A program made the position numbers and the translations under genes. The notes beneath the pieces are model-generated. The model made no database searches. It saw nothing but the letters and a program-made list of their open reading frames with translations, and had not been told where the DNA came from. Below, one piece after another: positions 7,582-15,651 of a stretch of 64,000 nt of DNA. Position 1 is the stretch's first letter, and every line of letters begins with the position of its first letter. The DNA is from Hellea balneolensis DSM 19091 (GTDB lineage Bacteria; Pseudomonadota; Alphaproteobacteria; Caulobacterales; Maricaulaceae): contig NZ_AUAC01000002.1 in NCBI RefSeq assembly GCF_000428525.1, positions 1-64,000 on the forward strand, written 5' to 3'.

Positions 7582-9785
7582 TGCGTTCAATTACAAATAT
7601 CACTGCGTGTCTTTTTTTGGGAACAGTTCTGACTGCCTGTCAGGATGCGGGCTCAAATGCTGGAGAAGCGATGACCTCCGACACAGCAAATTCCAAAGCG
7701 GCCCAATCTAAAATGAGCGGCTTTGATGTCACTTTGGCGAATGCTCAAGCTAGGGTGGAGGCTCGCTTGGGCGACCCGTTTACCATACCTGTTCCCAAAG
7801 ACCCGGGCGGTGGATATACGCACGAAACCCACAAAGCCAACGGTTTTTTACTTTATGATGTTGGACAGCTTTACGAGCTGACGGGCGATAAGAAATATGC
7901 CGAATTTGCCGCCCAAGCTATGCTGGACTATGCGAAGGTTTATCCCGCCTGGGGCTTACACCCAGCGCAGAAAGAGCAATCACCGGGGCGGATGTTTTGG
8001 CAAAATTTGAACGAAAGCATGTTTTTGCTCAACGTTGCACAATGCTACGACGCCATAAAAGATACGCTCACACCCGAGCAAAAAGAGACAATAGAAATAG
8101 ATTTACTCCGCAATATGGCCGACTTCCTATCCGTAGGCGCGCCAGAGACGTTTAATAAAGTCCATAATCACGGCACATGGGCGACAGCTGCCGTCGGGCT
8201 GACAGGTTATGCGATTGGTGATGATGAATATGTTCAGCAAGCCTTGTTGGGCTTAGATGGATCTGGTGAAGCGGGCTTCCTTAAGCAAATGGACGTGCTC
8301 TTCTCCCCCGATGGATTTTACAATGAGGGACCTTATTATCACCGTTTTGCCCTCAAGCCTTTTGTGATTTTCGCGCAGGCTGTTCAGAAAAATAATCCAG
8401 ACCTCAAAATTTTCGAAAAACGTGACGGTATTTTGAAAAAAGCGATTTATGGCCTTATTCATCAAAATTATGGCGGCTTGTTTTTCCCGATTAACGACGC
8501 CATCAAAGAAAAAGGTATCAGGACAGATGAGCTGCTAAACGGCGTGGCGATTGCTTATGAGCTGACAGGCGATACAGGATTGCTCTCTATCGCGGCAGAG
8601 CAAGACACATTTGTTTTAACGCCTGAAAGCCGTAAATTAGCGGCTGATCTGGCCGCCGGTAAAGCTACACCTTTTGATTATAAAACCATGAGGTTTGGGG
8701 ATGGCCCGCAAGGCGACCAAGGCGCCCTCGATGTTCTAAGGGCCTCTGATGATCCAAAGGGGTTGGCTGTTGTCGTCAAGAACACATCTCAAGGCCTTGG
8801 CCATGGGCATTTCGATAAAATGGGCTTGCTTGTCTATAACGCGGGTCACGAGATTTTACGCGATTACGGCGCCGCGCGTTTCTTGAACATAGAGGCAAAA
8901 TTTGGCGGCCATTATCTCGCCGAGAATAATAAATATGCCAAACAAACCGTCTCGCATAATGCGCTCGTCGTCGATGAGACCAGTCATTTTAATGGTGATG
9001 TGAATGTCGGAAATGCAAATTGGCCGAAGATAGGCAATTTCGTTAATGAGGATGGGCTCAAAATAACGTCAGCTGAAATTACGACCGCTTATGACGATGT
9101 AAGATTTGATCGCTCGGTGGCTATGATTGATGATGCAGCTTTTTCAGAGCCTATCGTTATAGATCTAGTAGAGGCCCATTCTGAGAACGTCCACAGTTAT
9201 GATTTGCCGTTCCATTATAACGGCCATCTGATTGAAACAAATTTTGATCTTCAGGCCTATCCACTGTCGCGTGCACCGCTGGGAAAGAAAAACGGTTATC
9301 AATATCTCTGGAAAGTCGCAGAGGCCAATCCAGTAGACGGTCTGTCACAAGTCACATGGCTCTTGGACAAAAAATTCTATTCTGTGACATCGGTTGTGCC
9401 GTCCGAGGCTAAAATTGTATTCACACAAATTGGCGCAAATGATCCAAATTTTAATCTTAAGCCTGAACCTGGATTTATGCTTCGAGCTAGAACGTCTGAC
9501 GGCGTATCATTTGTATCGGTCATAGAGCCGCATGGGGATTATAATCCAACCCTTGAATATACTATAGGCAGCCATAGCGCGGTCAAATCTGTCCGTCACT
9601 TCGAAGATGGCGGCGATGAATATATTCTTATCGAAACCAAGGCGGGAGAGCGTGTTGGTTTAGGGCTGGCTGGTGACGGGGGTGCAGATACCGTCCATAC
9701 GATTGATGTGGATGGAACTGATGTAACATGGACCGGCCCATACAAATTATTTCATTCTGAGACACATAAAGCGGCAAGGAATTAA
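7581..9785 (+). CDS. Oligoalginate lyase, polysaccharide lyase family 17, lipoprotein
   Basis: This is an exolytic lyase that turns alginate oligomers into unsaturated monouronate. The 734-residue protein starts with a lipobox LTAC (Cys20). The N-terminal alpha/alpha toroid (about 50-370) contains N196-H197 in NKVHNHGTW and Y252/Y253 in NEGPYYHRF, matching the catalytic Asn/His and Tyr of family 17. The C-terminal heparinase II/III-like beta-sandwich (about 380-734) contains GLGHGHFDK (zinc-type histidine near 408-410) and Y452 in KYAKQTVSHN. It is translationally coupled to the PL6 gene through a one-base TAATG overlap and followed two bases later by kdgF. The PL6 and PL17 activities are complementary: one cuts the polymer, the other finishes the oligomers. 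Confidence 0.93.
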   Translation: MRSITNITACLFLGTVLTACQDAGSNAGEAMTSDTANSKAAQSKMSGFDVTLANAQARVEARLGDPFTIPVPKDPGGGYTHETHKANGFLLYDVGQLYELTGDKKYAEFAAQAMLDYAKVYPAWGLHPAQKEQSPGRMFWQNLNESMFLLNVAQCYDAIKDTLTPEQKETIEIDLLRNMADFLSVGAPETFNKVHNHGTWATAAVGLTGYAIGDDEYVQQALLGLDGSGEAGFLKQMDVLFSPDGFYNEGPYYHRFALKPFVIFAQAVQKNNPDLKIFEKRDGILKKAIYGLIHQNYGGLFFPINDAIKEKGIRTDELLNGVAIAYELTGDTGLLSIAAEQDTFVLTPESRKLAADLAAGKATPFDYKTMRFGDGPQGDQGALDVLRASDDPKGLAVVVKNTSQGLGHGHFDKMGLLVYNAGHEILRDYGAARFLNIEAKFGGHYLAENNKYAKQTVSHNALVVDETSHFNGDVNVGNANWPKIGNFVNEDGLKITSAEITTAYDDVRFDRSVAMIDDAAFSEPIVIDLVEAHSENVHSYDLPFHYNGHLIETNFDLQAYPLSRAPLGKKNGYQYLWKVAEANPVDGLSQVTWLLDKKFYSVTSVVPSEAKIVFTQIGANDPNFNLKPEPGFMLRARTSDGVSFVSVIEPHGDYNPTLEYTIGSHSAVKSVRHFEDGGDEYILIETKAGERVGLGLAGDGGADTVHTIDVDGTDVTWTGPYKLFHSETHKAARN

Positions 9786-9787
9786 TT

Positions 9788-10162
9788 ATGCAAAGTTCAA
9801 ATTTTGTTTTTGATAAGGATGTTCCGAAAGAAGATGTCGATCCAGGAATAAAGCGCCAAATCCTAAGTCATAGTGATGACATAATGTTGGTAAAAGCGAC
9901 GTTTGAAACGGGTGCTGAAGGGTACATGCACGAACACTATCATAGTCAGATTGCCTATGTAGAAAGTGGCGTTTTTGATGTGACCGTAGGGGATGAAACG
10001 AAACGCTTGAAAGCGGGGGATAGTTTCCTGATGACACCTCACGTCATGCACGGCGCGATTTGTATCGAAGCGGGCGTATTGCTCGATATGTTCTCGCCCA
10101 TCCGCGAAGACTTTTTCGAAAATTATTATAAAGGCGAAAAGCCTGAAGGGGAAACATCATGA
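9788..10162 (+). CDS. kdgF: KdgF, cupin protein linearising unsaturated monouronates
   Basis: KdgF proteins convert the cyclic 4,5-unsaturated uronate released by lyases to the linear keto form (DEH), a step once thought spontaneous. This 124-residue single-domain cupin shows the metal-binding pattern H48-x-H50-x3-Q54 (MHEHYHSQIAYVESG) and H88 in TPHVMHG, which fits the family. It lacks a signal peptide, so it should act in the cytoplasm, or wherever the monomer first appears. It lies two bases after PL17 and overlaps the transporter gene by four bases (ATGA), so the lyase-to-import steps are on one message. Confidence 0.85.
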   Translation: MQSSNFVFDKDVPKEDVDPGIKRQILSHSDDIMLVKATFETGAEGYMHEHYHSQIAYVESGVFDVTVGDETKRLKAGDSFLMTPHVMHGAICIEAGVLLDMFSPIREDFFENYYKGEKPEGETS

Positions 10163-11445
10163 TGAAGGGTAATTTACGTTGGTGGGTCGTTGGGCTCGTA
10201 GCGCTTGCAACCGTTATTAATTATATTGATCGAGGGGCTTTGGGTATTCTATGGCCTGAGATCAAAGCTGAATTCGGATTTTCAAATCAAGACTATGCCA
10301 ATATTTTTGGTGTGTTCGTATTAGCTTATGCTTTTGGCCAAACCATTTTTGGTAAGATATTTGATTGGCTAGGCACACGGATTGGGTTTGTTTTGTCTAT
10401 AGGTGTTTGGTCTATCGCAACAGCGCTTCATGCATTTGGTTCAAGTGTGATGACTTTTCAACTCTTTAGAATTATTTTAGGCGTTGCCGAGGCGGGTAAC
10501 TGGCCTGGTGCTTCTAAAGCAAATGCTGAATGGTTCCCAGTTAAAGAACGCGCTCTAGCGCAAGGAATATTTAATTCTGGTGCGGCTATTGGGGGAATTC
10601 TTTCTCCGATTATATTGGCGCTTTTAGCCGCTTTTATGGGGTGGAAAGCCATATTTATAGCAATCGGTCTTATCGGTCTGTTATGGCTCATACCTTGGTT
10701 GATCATTTATAAATCAAAACCTGAAGATCATCCTTGGCTTGATCCAAAGGAGCGTGAATATATCCTTTCTGGGCAACTCGTCAAAACAGATGATGGTGAA
10801 GATGAGACGGATTACAACCCTTCAACAGGTGAAATGCTCTCGCGTAAAGAAACTTGGGGAGCCATTTTGCCAGCTATGTTTATTGATCCGATTTGGTGGT
10901 TGTTTGTCGCGTGGATTCCGATCTATCTCATCGATAGCTTTGGGTTTAACGTTAAAGAACTCGGCCTTTATGCATGGGTGCCTTATGTAGGCGCGATGTT
11001 TGGGGCTTGGTTTGGCGGACTACTGGCGCAAAACCTATTGGGTAAGGGGTGGACTGTTAATAAGACGCGTAAGTTTGTCATCACATTAGGTGCGGCCATT
11101 ATGGTTCCAGCTTTGTTGGCTATGTCTGTAGCCTCAACGCCGATTTTAGCGGTGTTAATTATGGCGACTATCCTTTTTGGTTTCCAAACATCTATTGGTA
11201 ACGTTCAAACGCTTCCAAGTGACTTATACAGTACTAAAGCTGTGGGTTCATTGGCTGGCTATGCGGGTACAGCAGCTAAGTTGGCTGCGGCCTTCTTAGT
11301 TTGGATTGTTCCGCAAATCACAACTGAAAGCTATATGCCTGCATTCATCATTGGTGTGGCTCTAGCTGTCTTGGCTGTGTTGAGCGTTCTTATACTCATT
11401 CCGAAAATCGAACCTCTTAAACCTCGTGCAGGCAAATCTGCGTAA
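10159..11445 (+). CDS. MFS transporter, hexuronate (ExuT-like) type, probable unsaturated uronate importer
   Basis: This 428-residue carrier has about 12 membrane segments. The ACS-family signature is visible near the N-terminus (ATVINYIDRGALGILWPEI), with RIILGVAEAGNWPGASKANAEWF in segment 4 and a charged central loop at about 180-230 (KSKPEDHPWLDPKEREY). These features are typical of hexuronate and glucarate importers. Located between kdgF and the DEH reductase, it most likely brings monouronate or DEH through the inner membrane. Its start overlaps kdgF by ATGA; an adjacent second ATG at 10162 is possible. The next gene follows after 39 bases with its own ribosome site. Confidence 0.85.
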   Translation: MMKGNLRWWVVGLVALATVINYIDRGALGILWPEIKAEFGFSNQDYANIFGVFVLAYAFGQTIFGKIFDWLGTRIGFVLSIGVWSIATALHAFGSSVMTFQLFRIILGVAEAGNWPGASKANAEWFPVKERALAQGIFNSGAAIGGILSPIILALLAAFMGWKAIFIAIGLIGLLWLIPWLIIYKSKPEDHPWLDPKEREYILSGQLVKTDDGEDETDYNPSTGEMLSRKETWGAILPAMFIDPIWWLFVAWIPIYLIDSFGFNVKELGLYAWVPYVGAMFGAWFGGLLAQNLLGKGWTVNKTRKFVITLGAAIMVPALLAMSVASTPILAVLIMATILFGFQTSIGNVQTLPSDLYSTKAVGSLAGYAGTAAKLAAAFLVWIVPQITTESYMPAFIIGVALAVLAVLSVLILIPKIEPLKPRAGKSA

Positions 11446-11484
11446 CTCATACAAATAAAAAAGACTGAATTAGGAGTCACACTT

Positions 11485-12366
11485 ATGTCTAAACCAATTA
11501 TTGGATTTATCGGCCTTGGTCTCATGGGCGGCAATATGGTCGAAAACCTTCAAAAACGTGGATTTGAAGTTATCGTTATGGACCTTAATAAGGACGCGGT
11601 TCAGCGCGTTCTTGACCGAGGTAATGCAACAGAGGCAAGCTCGCCTAAAGAACTCGCAGAGAAAGCTGACATCGTTCAGTTCTGCCTGACGACCTCAGCG
11701 GTTGTTGAGAAAATTGTCTATGGCGATAATGGCGTTTTGGCCGGTATTAAGCCCGGCTCTGTGTTGATTGATTTCGGGACGTCAATTCCAGCCTCTACTA
11801 AGAAAATCGGGGCTGACCTTGCTAAAAAGGGCGTAGGCATGATTGATGCGCCGCTGGGCCGCACACCCGCTCACGCCAAAGACGGACTACTAAATATTAT
11901 GGCGGCGGGCGATAAGGAAACTTTCGACAAATATGAGTCTATGCTTAAAGAGCAAGGCGAGAATGTTTTCTATCTCGGCGCATTGGGGGCAGGGCATACG
12001 ACTAAGCTCATCAATAATTTCATGGGCATGACAACCGTCACGGCTATGTCTCAAGCTTTTGCTGCAGCAGAGCTTGCAGGTGTTGATCGTCAACAGCTTT
12101 ATGACATCATGTCAGCAGGCCCGTCTAATTCGCCATTCATGAAGTTTTGTAAAAACTACGCCGTCGACAACAATAGTGATTTGGGATTCTCCATTAATAA
12201 CGCGAATAAAGACTTGGGGTATTTCGCTCAAATGGTGTCTGATCTAGGCTCTGTCTCTTTGGTAGCTGAGGCGACATCCAAAAGCCTTCAAGCCGCTGTT
12301 GATGCGGGTATGGGTGACGGTAATGTGCCTGAAATTTACGACTACTTTGTAAAGCTCAAAAAGTAA
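11485..12366 (+). CDS. NAD(P)-dependent DEH reductase, beta-hydroxyacid dehydrogenase family
   Basis: Residues 1-160 form a Rossmann domain with the dinucleotide motif GFIGLGLMGGNM. The C-terminal helical domain contains GAGHTTKLINNFMG, with the family's catalytic lysine. At 293 residues it has the normal length for 3-hydroxyisobutyrate dehydrogenase and tartronate-semialdehyde reductase relatives. In alginate loci this family supplies the reductase that makes 2-keto-3-deoxygluconate (KDG) from DEH. That assignment rests on context: lyases and kdgF lie upstream, KDG kinase and KDPG aldolase downstream. AGGAGT lies 8 bases before the ATG. Confidence 0.82.
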   Translation: MSKPIIGFIGLGLMGGNMVENLQKRGFEVIVMDLNKDAVQRVLDRGNATEASSPKELAEKADIVQFCLTTSAVVEKIVYGDNGVLAGIKPGSVLIDFGTSIPASTKKIGADLAKKGVGMIDAPLGRTPAHAKDGLLNIMAAGDKETFDKYESMLKEQGENVFYLGALGAGHTTKLINNFMGMTTVTAMSQAFAAAELAGVDRQQLYDIMSAGPSNSPFMKFCKNYAVDNNSDLGFSINNANKDLGYFAQMVSDLGSVSLVAEATSKSLQAAVDAGMGDGNVPEIYDYFVKLKK

Positions 12367-12374
12367 AAATATCC

Positions 12375-12398
12375 GTCAGTTTTGGTATCAAAGCTGAC
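12375..12398 (+). other. Stem-loop between the DEH reductase and KDPG aldolase genes
   Basis: GTCAGTTTTG (12375-12384) and CAAAGCTGAC (12389-12398) pair over 10 positions with one wobble around a GTAT loop. There is no T-run directly after it, so it may protect the upstream message or pause transcription rather than terminate it. A very AT-rich palindromic stretch (TTTAAAAATA and TATTTTTAAA) follows before the eda start. Confidence 0.45.
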
Positions 12399-12445
12399 CG
12401 ATATATGACATTTAAAAATATTATATTTTTAAACAAGATTTTATC

Positions 12446-13078
12446 ATGACAAAAAAACTCATCTCTACATTAAGACATAATCGGGTTGTCCCCCTTGTCC
12501 AATCAGACAGTCCGGACACGGCTTTGAAGATTTCTGAAGCTCTTCTTGAAGGTGGCTTAGATGTTCTTGAGGTGGTGCTGCGTACTGATGCCGCTCTAGA
12601 TTGCCTTGAAGCAATAGCAAAAGAATTCCCGAAGGCCCATGTAGGCGCGGGAACGGTATTAAGTGCTGACCAGTCAAAAGCAGTTATACGCCGCGGCGCA
12701 ACCTTTATCGTCTCTCCTGGACTTGACCCAGCCTCTGTTGATGTTGCGAAAGAGGCGGCTATTCCTATCCTTCCGGGTATTTCTACAGCGACAGAATTAC
12801 AAAGCGCCTGGAATATGGGATTACGCACGGTGAAACTTTTTCCTGCCTCTGTTGTAGGTGGCCCCAAAATGCTTAAGGCCTTGTCTTCCGTTTTCAGAGA
12901 TGTTGAGTTTATGCCTACGGGCGGCGTCAATCCCGCAAACCTAAAAGAACATTTGGCTATTCCGGCTGTTCTGGCATGTGGCGGGTCTTGGCTTACCCCT
13001 AAAGACGCGATTGAGGCTGGTGACTTCGGTGCCATTACAAAATTAGCAAAAGATGCGATTGCAATCGCAAACTCATAA
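12446..13078 (+). CDS. eda: 2-keto-3-deoxy-6-phosphogluconate aldolase
   Basis: Eda cleaves KDPG to pyruvate and glyceraldehyde-3-phosphate. The 210-residue single-domain TIM barrel shows E42 in LDVLEVVLRT, the GAGTVL phosphate-site region, and the Schiff-base K130 in RTVKLFPASVVGGP, all as in the class I family. It joins the alginate pathway after KDG kinase and can also serve the Entner-Doudoroff pathway. It is followed by kdgK after 12 bases, so the two are probably co-transcribed. The 79-base gap before it contains a stem-loop and AT-rich DNA and may hold a second promoter. Confidence 0.93.
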   Translation: MTKKLISTLRHNRVVPLVQSDSPDTALKISEALLEGGLDVLEVVLRTDAALDCLEAIAKEFPKAHVGAGTVLSADQSKAVIRRGATFIVSPGLDPASVDVAKEAAIPILPGISTATELQSAWNMGLRTVKLFPASVVGGPKMLKALSSVFRDVEFMPTGGVNPANLKEHLAIPAVLACGGSWLTPKDAIEAGDFGAITKLAKDAIAIANS

Positions 13079-13090
13079 ACGGAAAATATA

Positions 13091-14128
13091 ATGGCTGACT
13101 TTCTATCTTTTGGCGAAATCATGCTTCGCCTGCGCACCCATGGCTATGAGCGCTTTTTCCAAAGCCCAGCCTTCGAAGCAACATTCGGAGGCGGCGAAGC
13201 CAATGTAGCTGTCTCGCTGTCAAATTATGGATTCGATGCGGGCTTTATTTCCGCGCTTCCAGATAATGATATTGGCCAAAGCGCGATCAACGCCCTCCGT
13301 GCTCTCGGAGTTGATACATCCAACGTGAAACGCCAAGGTGATCGCGTTGGTATTTATTATCTTGAAACAGGAGCTAATCAGCGCCCGTCCAAAGTGATCT
13401 ATGACCGGGCGGCCTCATCGATCTGCGAAGCTCGAGTCGGTGATTTTGATTGGCCCGCAATTTTCAAAGGGGCTAAGTGGCTCCACATTACGGGTATTAC
13501 GCCCGCTCTGTCTCAAGGCTCAGCTGACCTCAGTTTGGAATGTGTAAAGGAAGCCCAAAAAGCAGGTGTTACAACATCTTGCGATTTTAATTTCCGAGGT
13601 AAGCTTTGGAAATATGGGAAAACTGCGCCGGAGGTTATGCAAGACTTGGTCAAGTATATTGATGTTGGGATCGCCAATGAGGAGGACTGTCAGAAGTCTC
13701 TCGGTATTTCTGTGGATGTTGATGTCGAAAGCGGGTCAGGTCACTTGGACCTTTCAAAATATGAAGAGCTGTCCCAAAAAGTCCTCGATATCTATCCCGG
13801 CATGTCGACGATTGCGATTACGCTTCGCGCGGCCGTTAACGCGAATATTAACGGTTGGTCCGCCTGTATGCGCGACCGCGAAAATGGATTTTTATCATCA
13901 AAAAAATATGAGCTAACAGATATTGTTGACCGTGTTGGCGGCGGCGATAGCTTTGCCTCTGCCTTTATCGCAGGTTTAAATCTTTATGAGGACCGTCAGC
14001 AAAGCCTTGAGTTTGCTGTTGCAGGGTCCGCACTTAAGCATTCAATTCTGGGTGATTTTAACCGCGTAAACCGCAAAGAAGTCGAAGCCTTAATGGGCGG
14101 CGATGGCTCGGGCCGCGTTCAACGCTAG
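13091..14128 (+). CDS. kdgK: 2-keto-3-deoxygluconate kinase, PfkB family
   Basis: KdgK phosphorylates KDG with ATP to give KDPG, the substrate of the aldolase encoded just upstream. The 345-residue protein has the N-terminal ribokinase signature (FGEIMLRLR and [17 protein letters not shown]) and the C-terminal ATP-site motif [13 protein letters not shown] with catalytic base D286. It is slightly longer than typical KdgK, with an insert around residues 205-225 rich in Asp, Ser and Gly. It is the last functional gene of the alginate locus; decayed genes and IS remnants follow. Confidence 0.9.
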   Translation: MADFLSFGEIMLRLRTHGYERFFQSPAFEATFGGGEANVAVSLSNYGFDAGFISALPDNDIGQSAINALRALGVDTSNVKRQGDRVGIYYLETGANQRPSKVIYDRAASSICEARVGDFDWPAIFKGAKWLHITGITPALSQGSADLSLECVKEAQKAGVTTSCDFNFRGKLWKYGKTAPEVMQDLVKYIDVGIANEEDCQKSLGISVDVDVESGSGHLDLSKYEELSQKVLDIYPGMSTIAITLRAAVNANINGWSACMRDRENGFLSSKKYELTDIVDRVGGGDSFASAFIAGLNLYEDRQQSLEFAVAGSALKHSILGDFNRVNRKEVEALMGGDGSGRVQR

Positions 14129-14547
14129 GATAATTTTCAGGGAACCTCAAAACTTGTCGTCAGGGCCTTCATTACTTTGGGGGAGATCATTGAGGTCAAA
14201 TTGTTTTACTTGAAAGTTTGTCGCAAATCATTTCATAATTATATTTCATTGAATCTTTTCCAACCTTGTAATCGTAATACATATCTCTCTGCGGATGTGA
14301 AGGCGCGCAAGTACTATTTCTGCGTATATTCGTTGATTAATGACCTATTCTTGCAAGCTATAGATGCTTTAACTTTTACGAGTCCAATAAACTTAAGAGA
14401 TATTGGCGAGTTGGATTGATTTCCATATGTGTGATTTCTGTAAGGTGAGTATAAATTTGAAATTTAAAATTTGAGGAGGTCGTCTCTACTGACAGTTAGG
14501 CAGTTTCGAGTGAGGCTCTAAGAAAAAGCATAGTGCCCTTCATTAAG
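14129..14547. other. Gene-poor stretch after kdgK
   Basis: I find no convincing gene here. An 80-codon open stretch (14177-14419, plus strand) has aromatic- and Cys-rich composition, no domain signature and no clear ribosome site, so I treat it as chance. There is no strong terminator directly after kdgK. The composition is AT-rich with many stops in all frames, consistent with decayed DNA at the edge of the inserted locus. Confidence 0.4.
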
Positions 14548-14767
14548 CTATTCGAGTGGGGCGTCTGCTGTCGTTTCTAGTACCGATGCCAACGCCTCTA
14601 GTTCATGGTCTTTCAATTTCTAAAATGTTACTCCGCATAAACTGATAACCAAAGTCAAGATTGAGGGCGGCAGCAAGGTCTTCTTGCGCCATGCCAAGTT
14701 TCTTGCACATGACCCTCACATTATTTCCGCGTACATTTTTTTGTTGTGTTTTTCTTTTCGCTGACAT
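14548..14767 (-). pseudogene. XRE-type helix-turn-helix regulator, frameshifted remnant
   Basis: Reading from an ATG at 14767 gives 54 residues containing a Cro/CI-type HTH (NVRVMCKKLGMAQEDLAAAL, then SNILEIERP) and a stop at 14603-14605. In another frame the same homology continues (KDHELEALASVLETTADAPL) to a stop at 14548-14550. The residues expected between these two parts are missing, so a short deletion that is not a multiple of three most likely broke a gene of about 75-80 residues. The sequence shows no ribosome site at the ATG. It is one of several decayed genes between kdgK and parC. Confidence 0.7.
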
Positions 14768-14818
14768 GAAAGGGAGACTGAAACAAAGATGAATTTCGTA
14801 TAGACGATTTAAGTATAT

Positions 14819-14838
14819 TTTGGTATTGTCTTACCAAA
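14819..14838. promoter_or_regulatory. Inverted repeat between the XRE remnant and the next small gene
   Basis: TTTGGTA (14819-14825) and TACCAAA (14832-14838) are perfect 7-base arms with a 6-base spacer. The repeat lies in the divergent gap 52 bases from the XRE start and 12 bases before the small gene at 14851. The half-sites resemble those of the alginate GntR operator (TTGGT/ACCAA) but the spacing differs, so an XRE operator is equally possible. Confidence 0.4.
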
Positions 14839-14850
14839 GAAGAAAAGATC

Positions 14851-15268
14851 ATGTTTGCAGATTTTGAAGTTCTAGGAGGCGGCTTTCTACCGAGCAAGGA
14901 GAGCTATGTTTATCATGGAGTCTTTGGACGTTTCAAAACTGCGTTGAAAGGTGATGATTTTTTACTTTCAGAGCAGGTTGGTAAGTAGCAAAAAAATTAT
15001 CTATCCCTTTGTCGATGTGCAGAAATTTGAAGAAATCGACATTGAGAAAGTCAATGTAGGAGCCGCTACTGTATTAGGAATTATTGGCGGGTTAGCTTTA
15101 GGGCCGTTAGGTTTACTTGCATGTGGCGCTTTAGGGGCATTGAACAAAAAGCAAATGTTCGTCATTGAGTTTAAAGACGGTCGAAAACTGGTAGGGCAGG
15201 CAGGTAAGCTATCTCTCTCCAATTTGAAGCAAGCTTTCAAACTAAGGGAAGTTCTGTCTGATAGCTAA
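14851..15268 (+). pseudogene. Small hypothetical protein with glycine-rich hydrophobic segment, apparently frameshifted
   Basis: From ATG 14851 one frame gives 45 residues (MFADFEVLGGGFLPSKESYV to LLSEQVGK) and ends at a TAG. The next frame, readable from 14951, gives a coherent continuation (KIIYPFVDVQKFEEIDIEK), then a glycine-rich hydrophobic hairpin (VGAATVLGIIGGLALGPLGL) and an FVIEFKDGRKLVGQAGKL strand-like tail. Read together these make one protein of about 135 residues, so a single extra base near 14985-14990 is likely. An A7 run lies just after the stop. I do not recognise a named family; the layout recalls small PH-like proteins with an inserted membrane-hairpin segment. Purine-rich AAGAAGAAAAG precedes the ATG. 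Confidence 0.5.
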
Positions 15269-15651
15269 TCGCTTTTACGATTCCTGTGCTTTCTTTAGGG
15301 TTTTTCACTTACAGCGCACTTAAGCAAAAATAGTGAGTTTCATTTTCACAGGCGCTATTCAGTTGTTGCCCTTGAAAAGATAGCGTAAGCTACTGATATT
15401 GCTAACTAAATATAAGTGTAAAAATGGTTCCTGAACCTGTGGTGATCATTGCTTCGATACATTAATAAATAAAATGAGTTATACGGTTACGCAAGAGATT
15501 TGTGAGGCAAAAAGTTAGGCTGTTTGTGAGGTAAGTGGCATTGAAGAAATAGGTAGAATTATCCTCAAAGCATGCGTAATTGGACGGACTGATTACGTGG
15601 TCGAGTTCCTGATAGTCTGCAGATGTTGATCTGTAGCTATAGGAGATAAGA
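15269..15651. other. Noncoding stretch upstream of the IS110-type transposase
   Basis: No gene was found. Two short hairpins precede the transposase start: CGTAAT (15575-15580) with ATTACG (15592-15597), and CAGAT-GTTG-ATCTG near 15621-15634. IS110-family elements carry a structured noncoding RNA (bridge RNA) in one of their flanking noncoding ends, so this stretch probably includes the left end of the element. The exact end cannot be placed, because this family has short or no terminal inverted repeats. An AGGAGA ribosome site lies just before the transposase ATG at 15652. Confidence 0.4.

Noticed and set aside
12421-13137. Long open frame of 238 codons on the minus strand over eda
   Set aside because: It is antisense to a clear KDPG aldolase with all catalytic residues, and its translation is Ser/Arg/Pro-rich with no domain.
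14177-14419. 80-codon open frame after kdgK
   Set aside because: No family likeness, no ribosome site and biased composition; treated as chance in AT-rich DNA.
14980-15000. Programmed -1 frameshifting at the A7 run in the small scar gene
   Set aside because: The first frame stops at TAG before the A7 run, so ribosomes in that frame would not reach the run; a simple indel explains it better.
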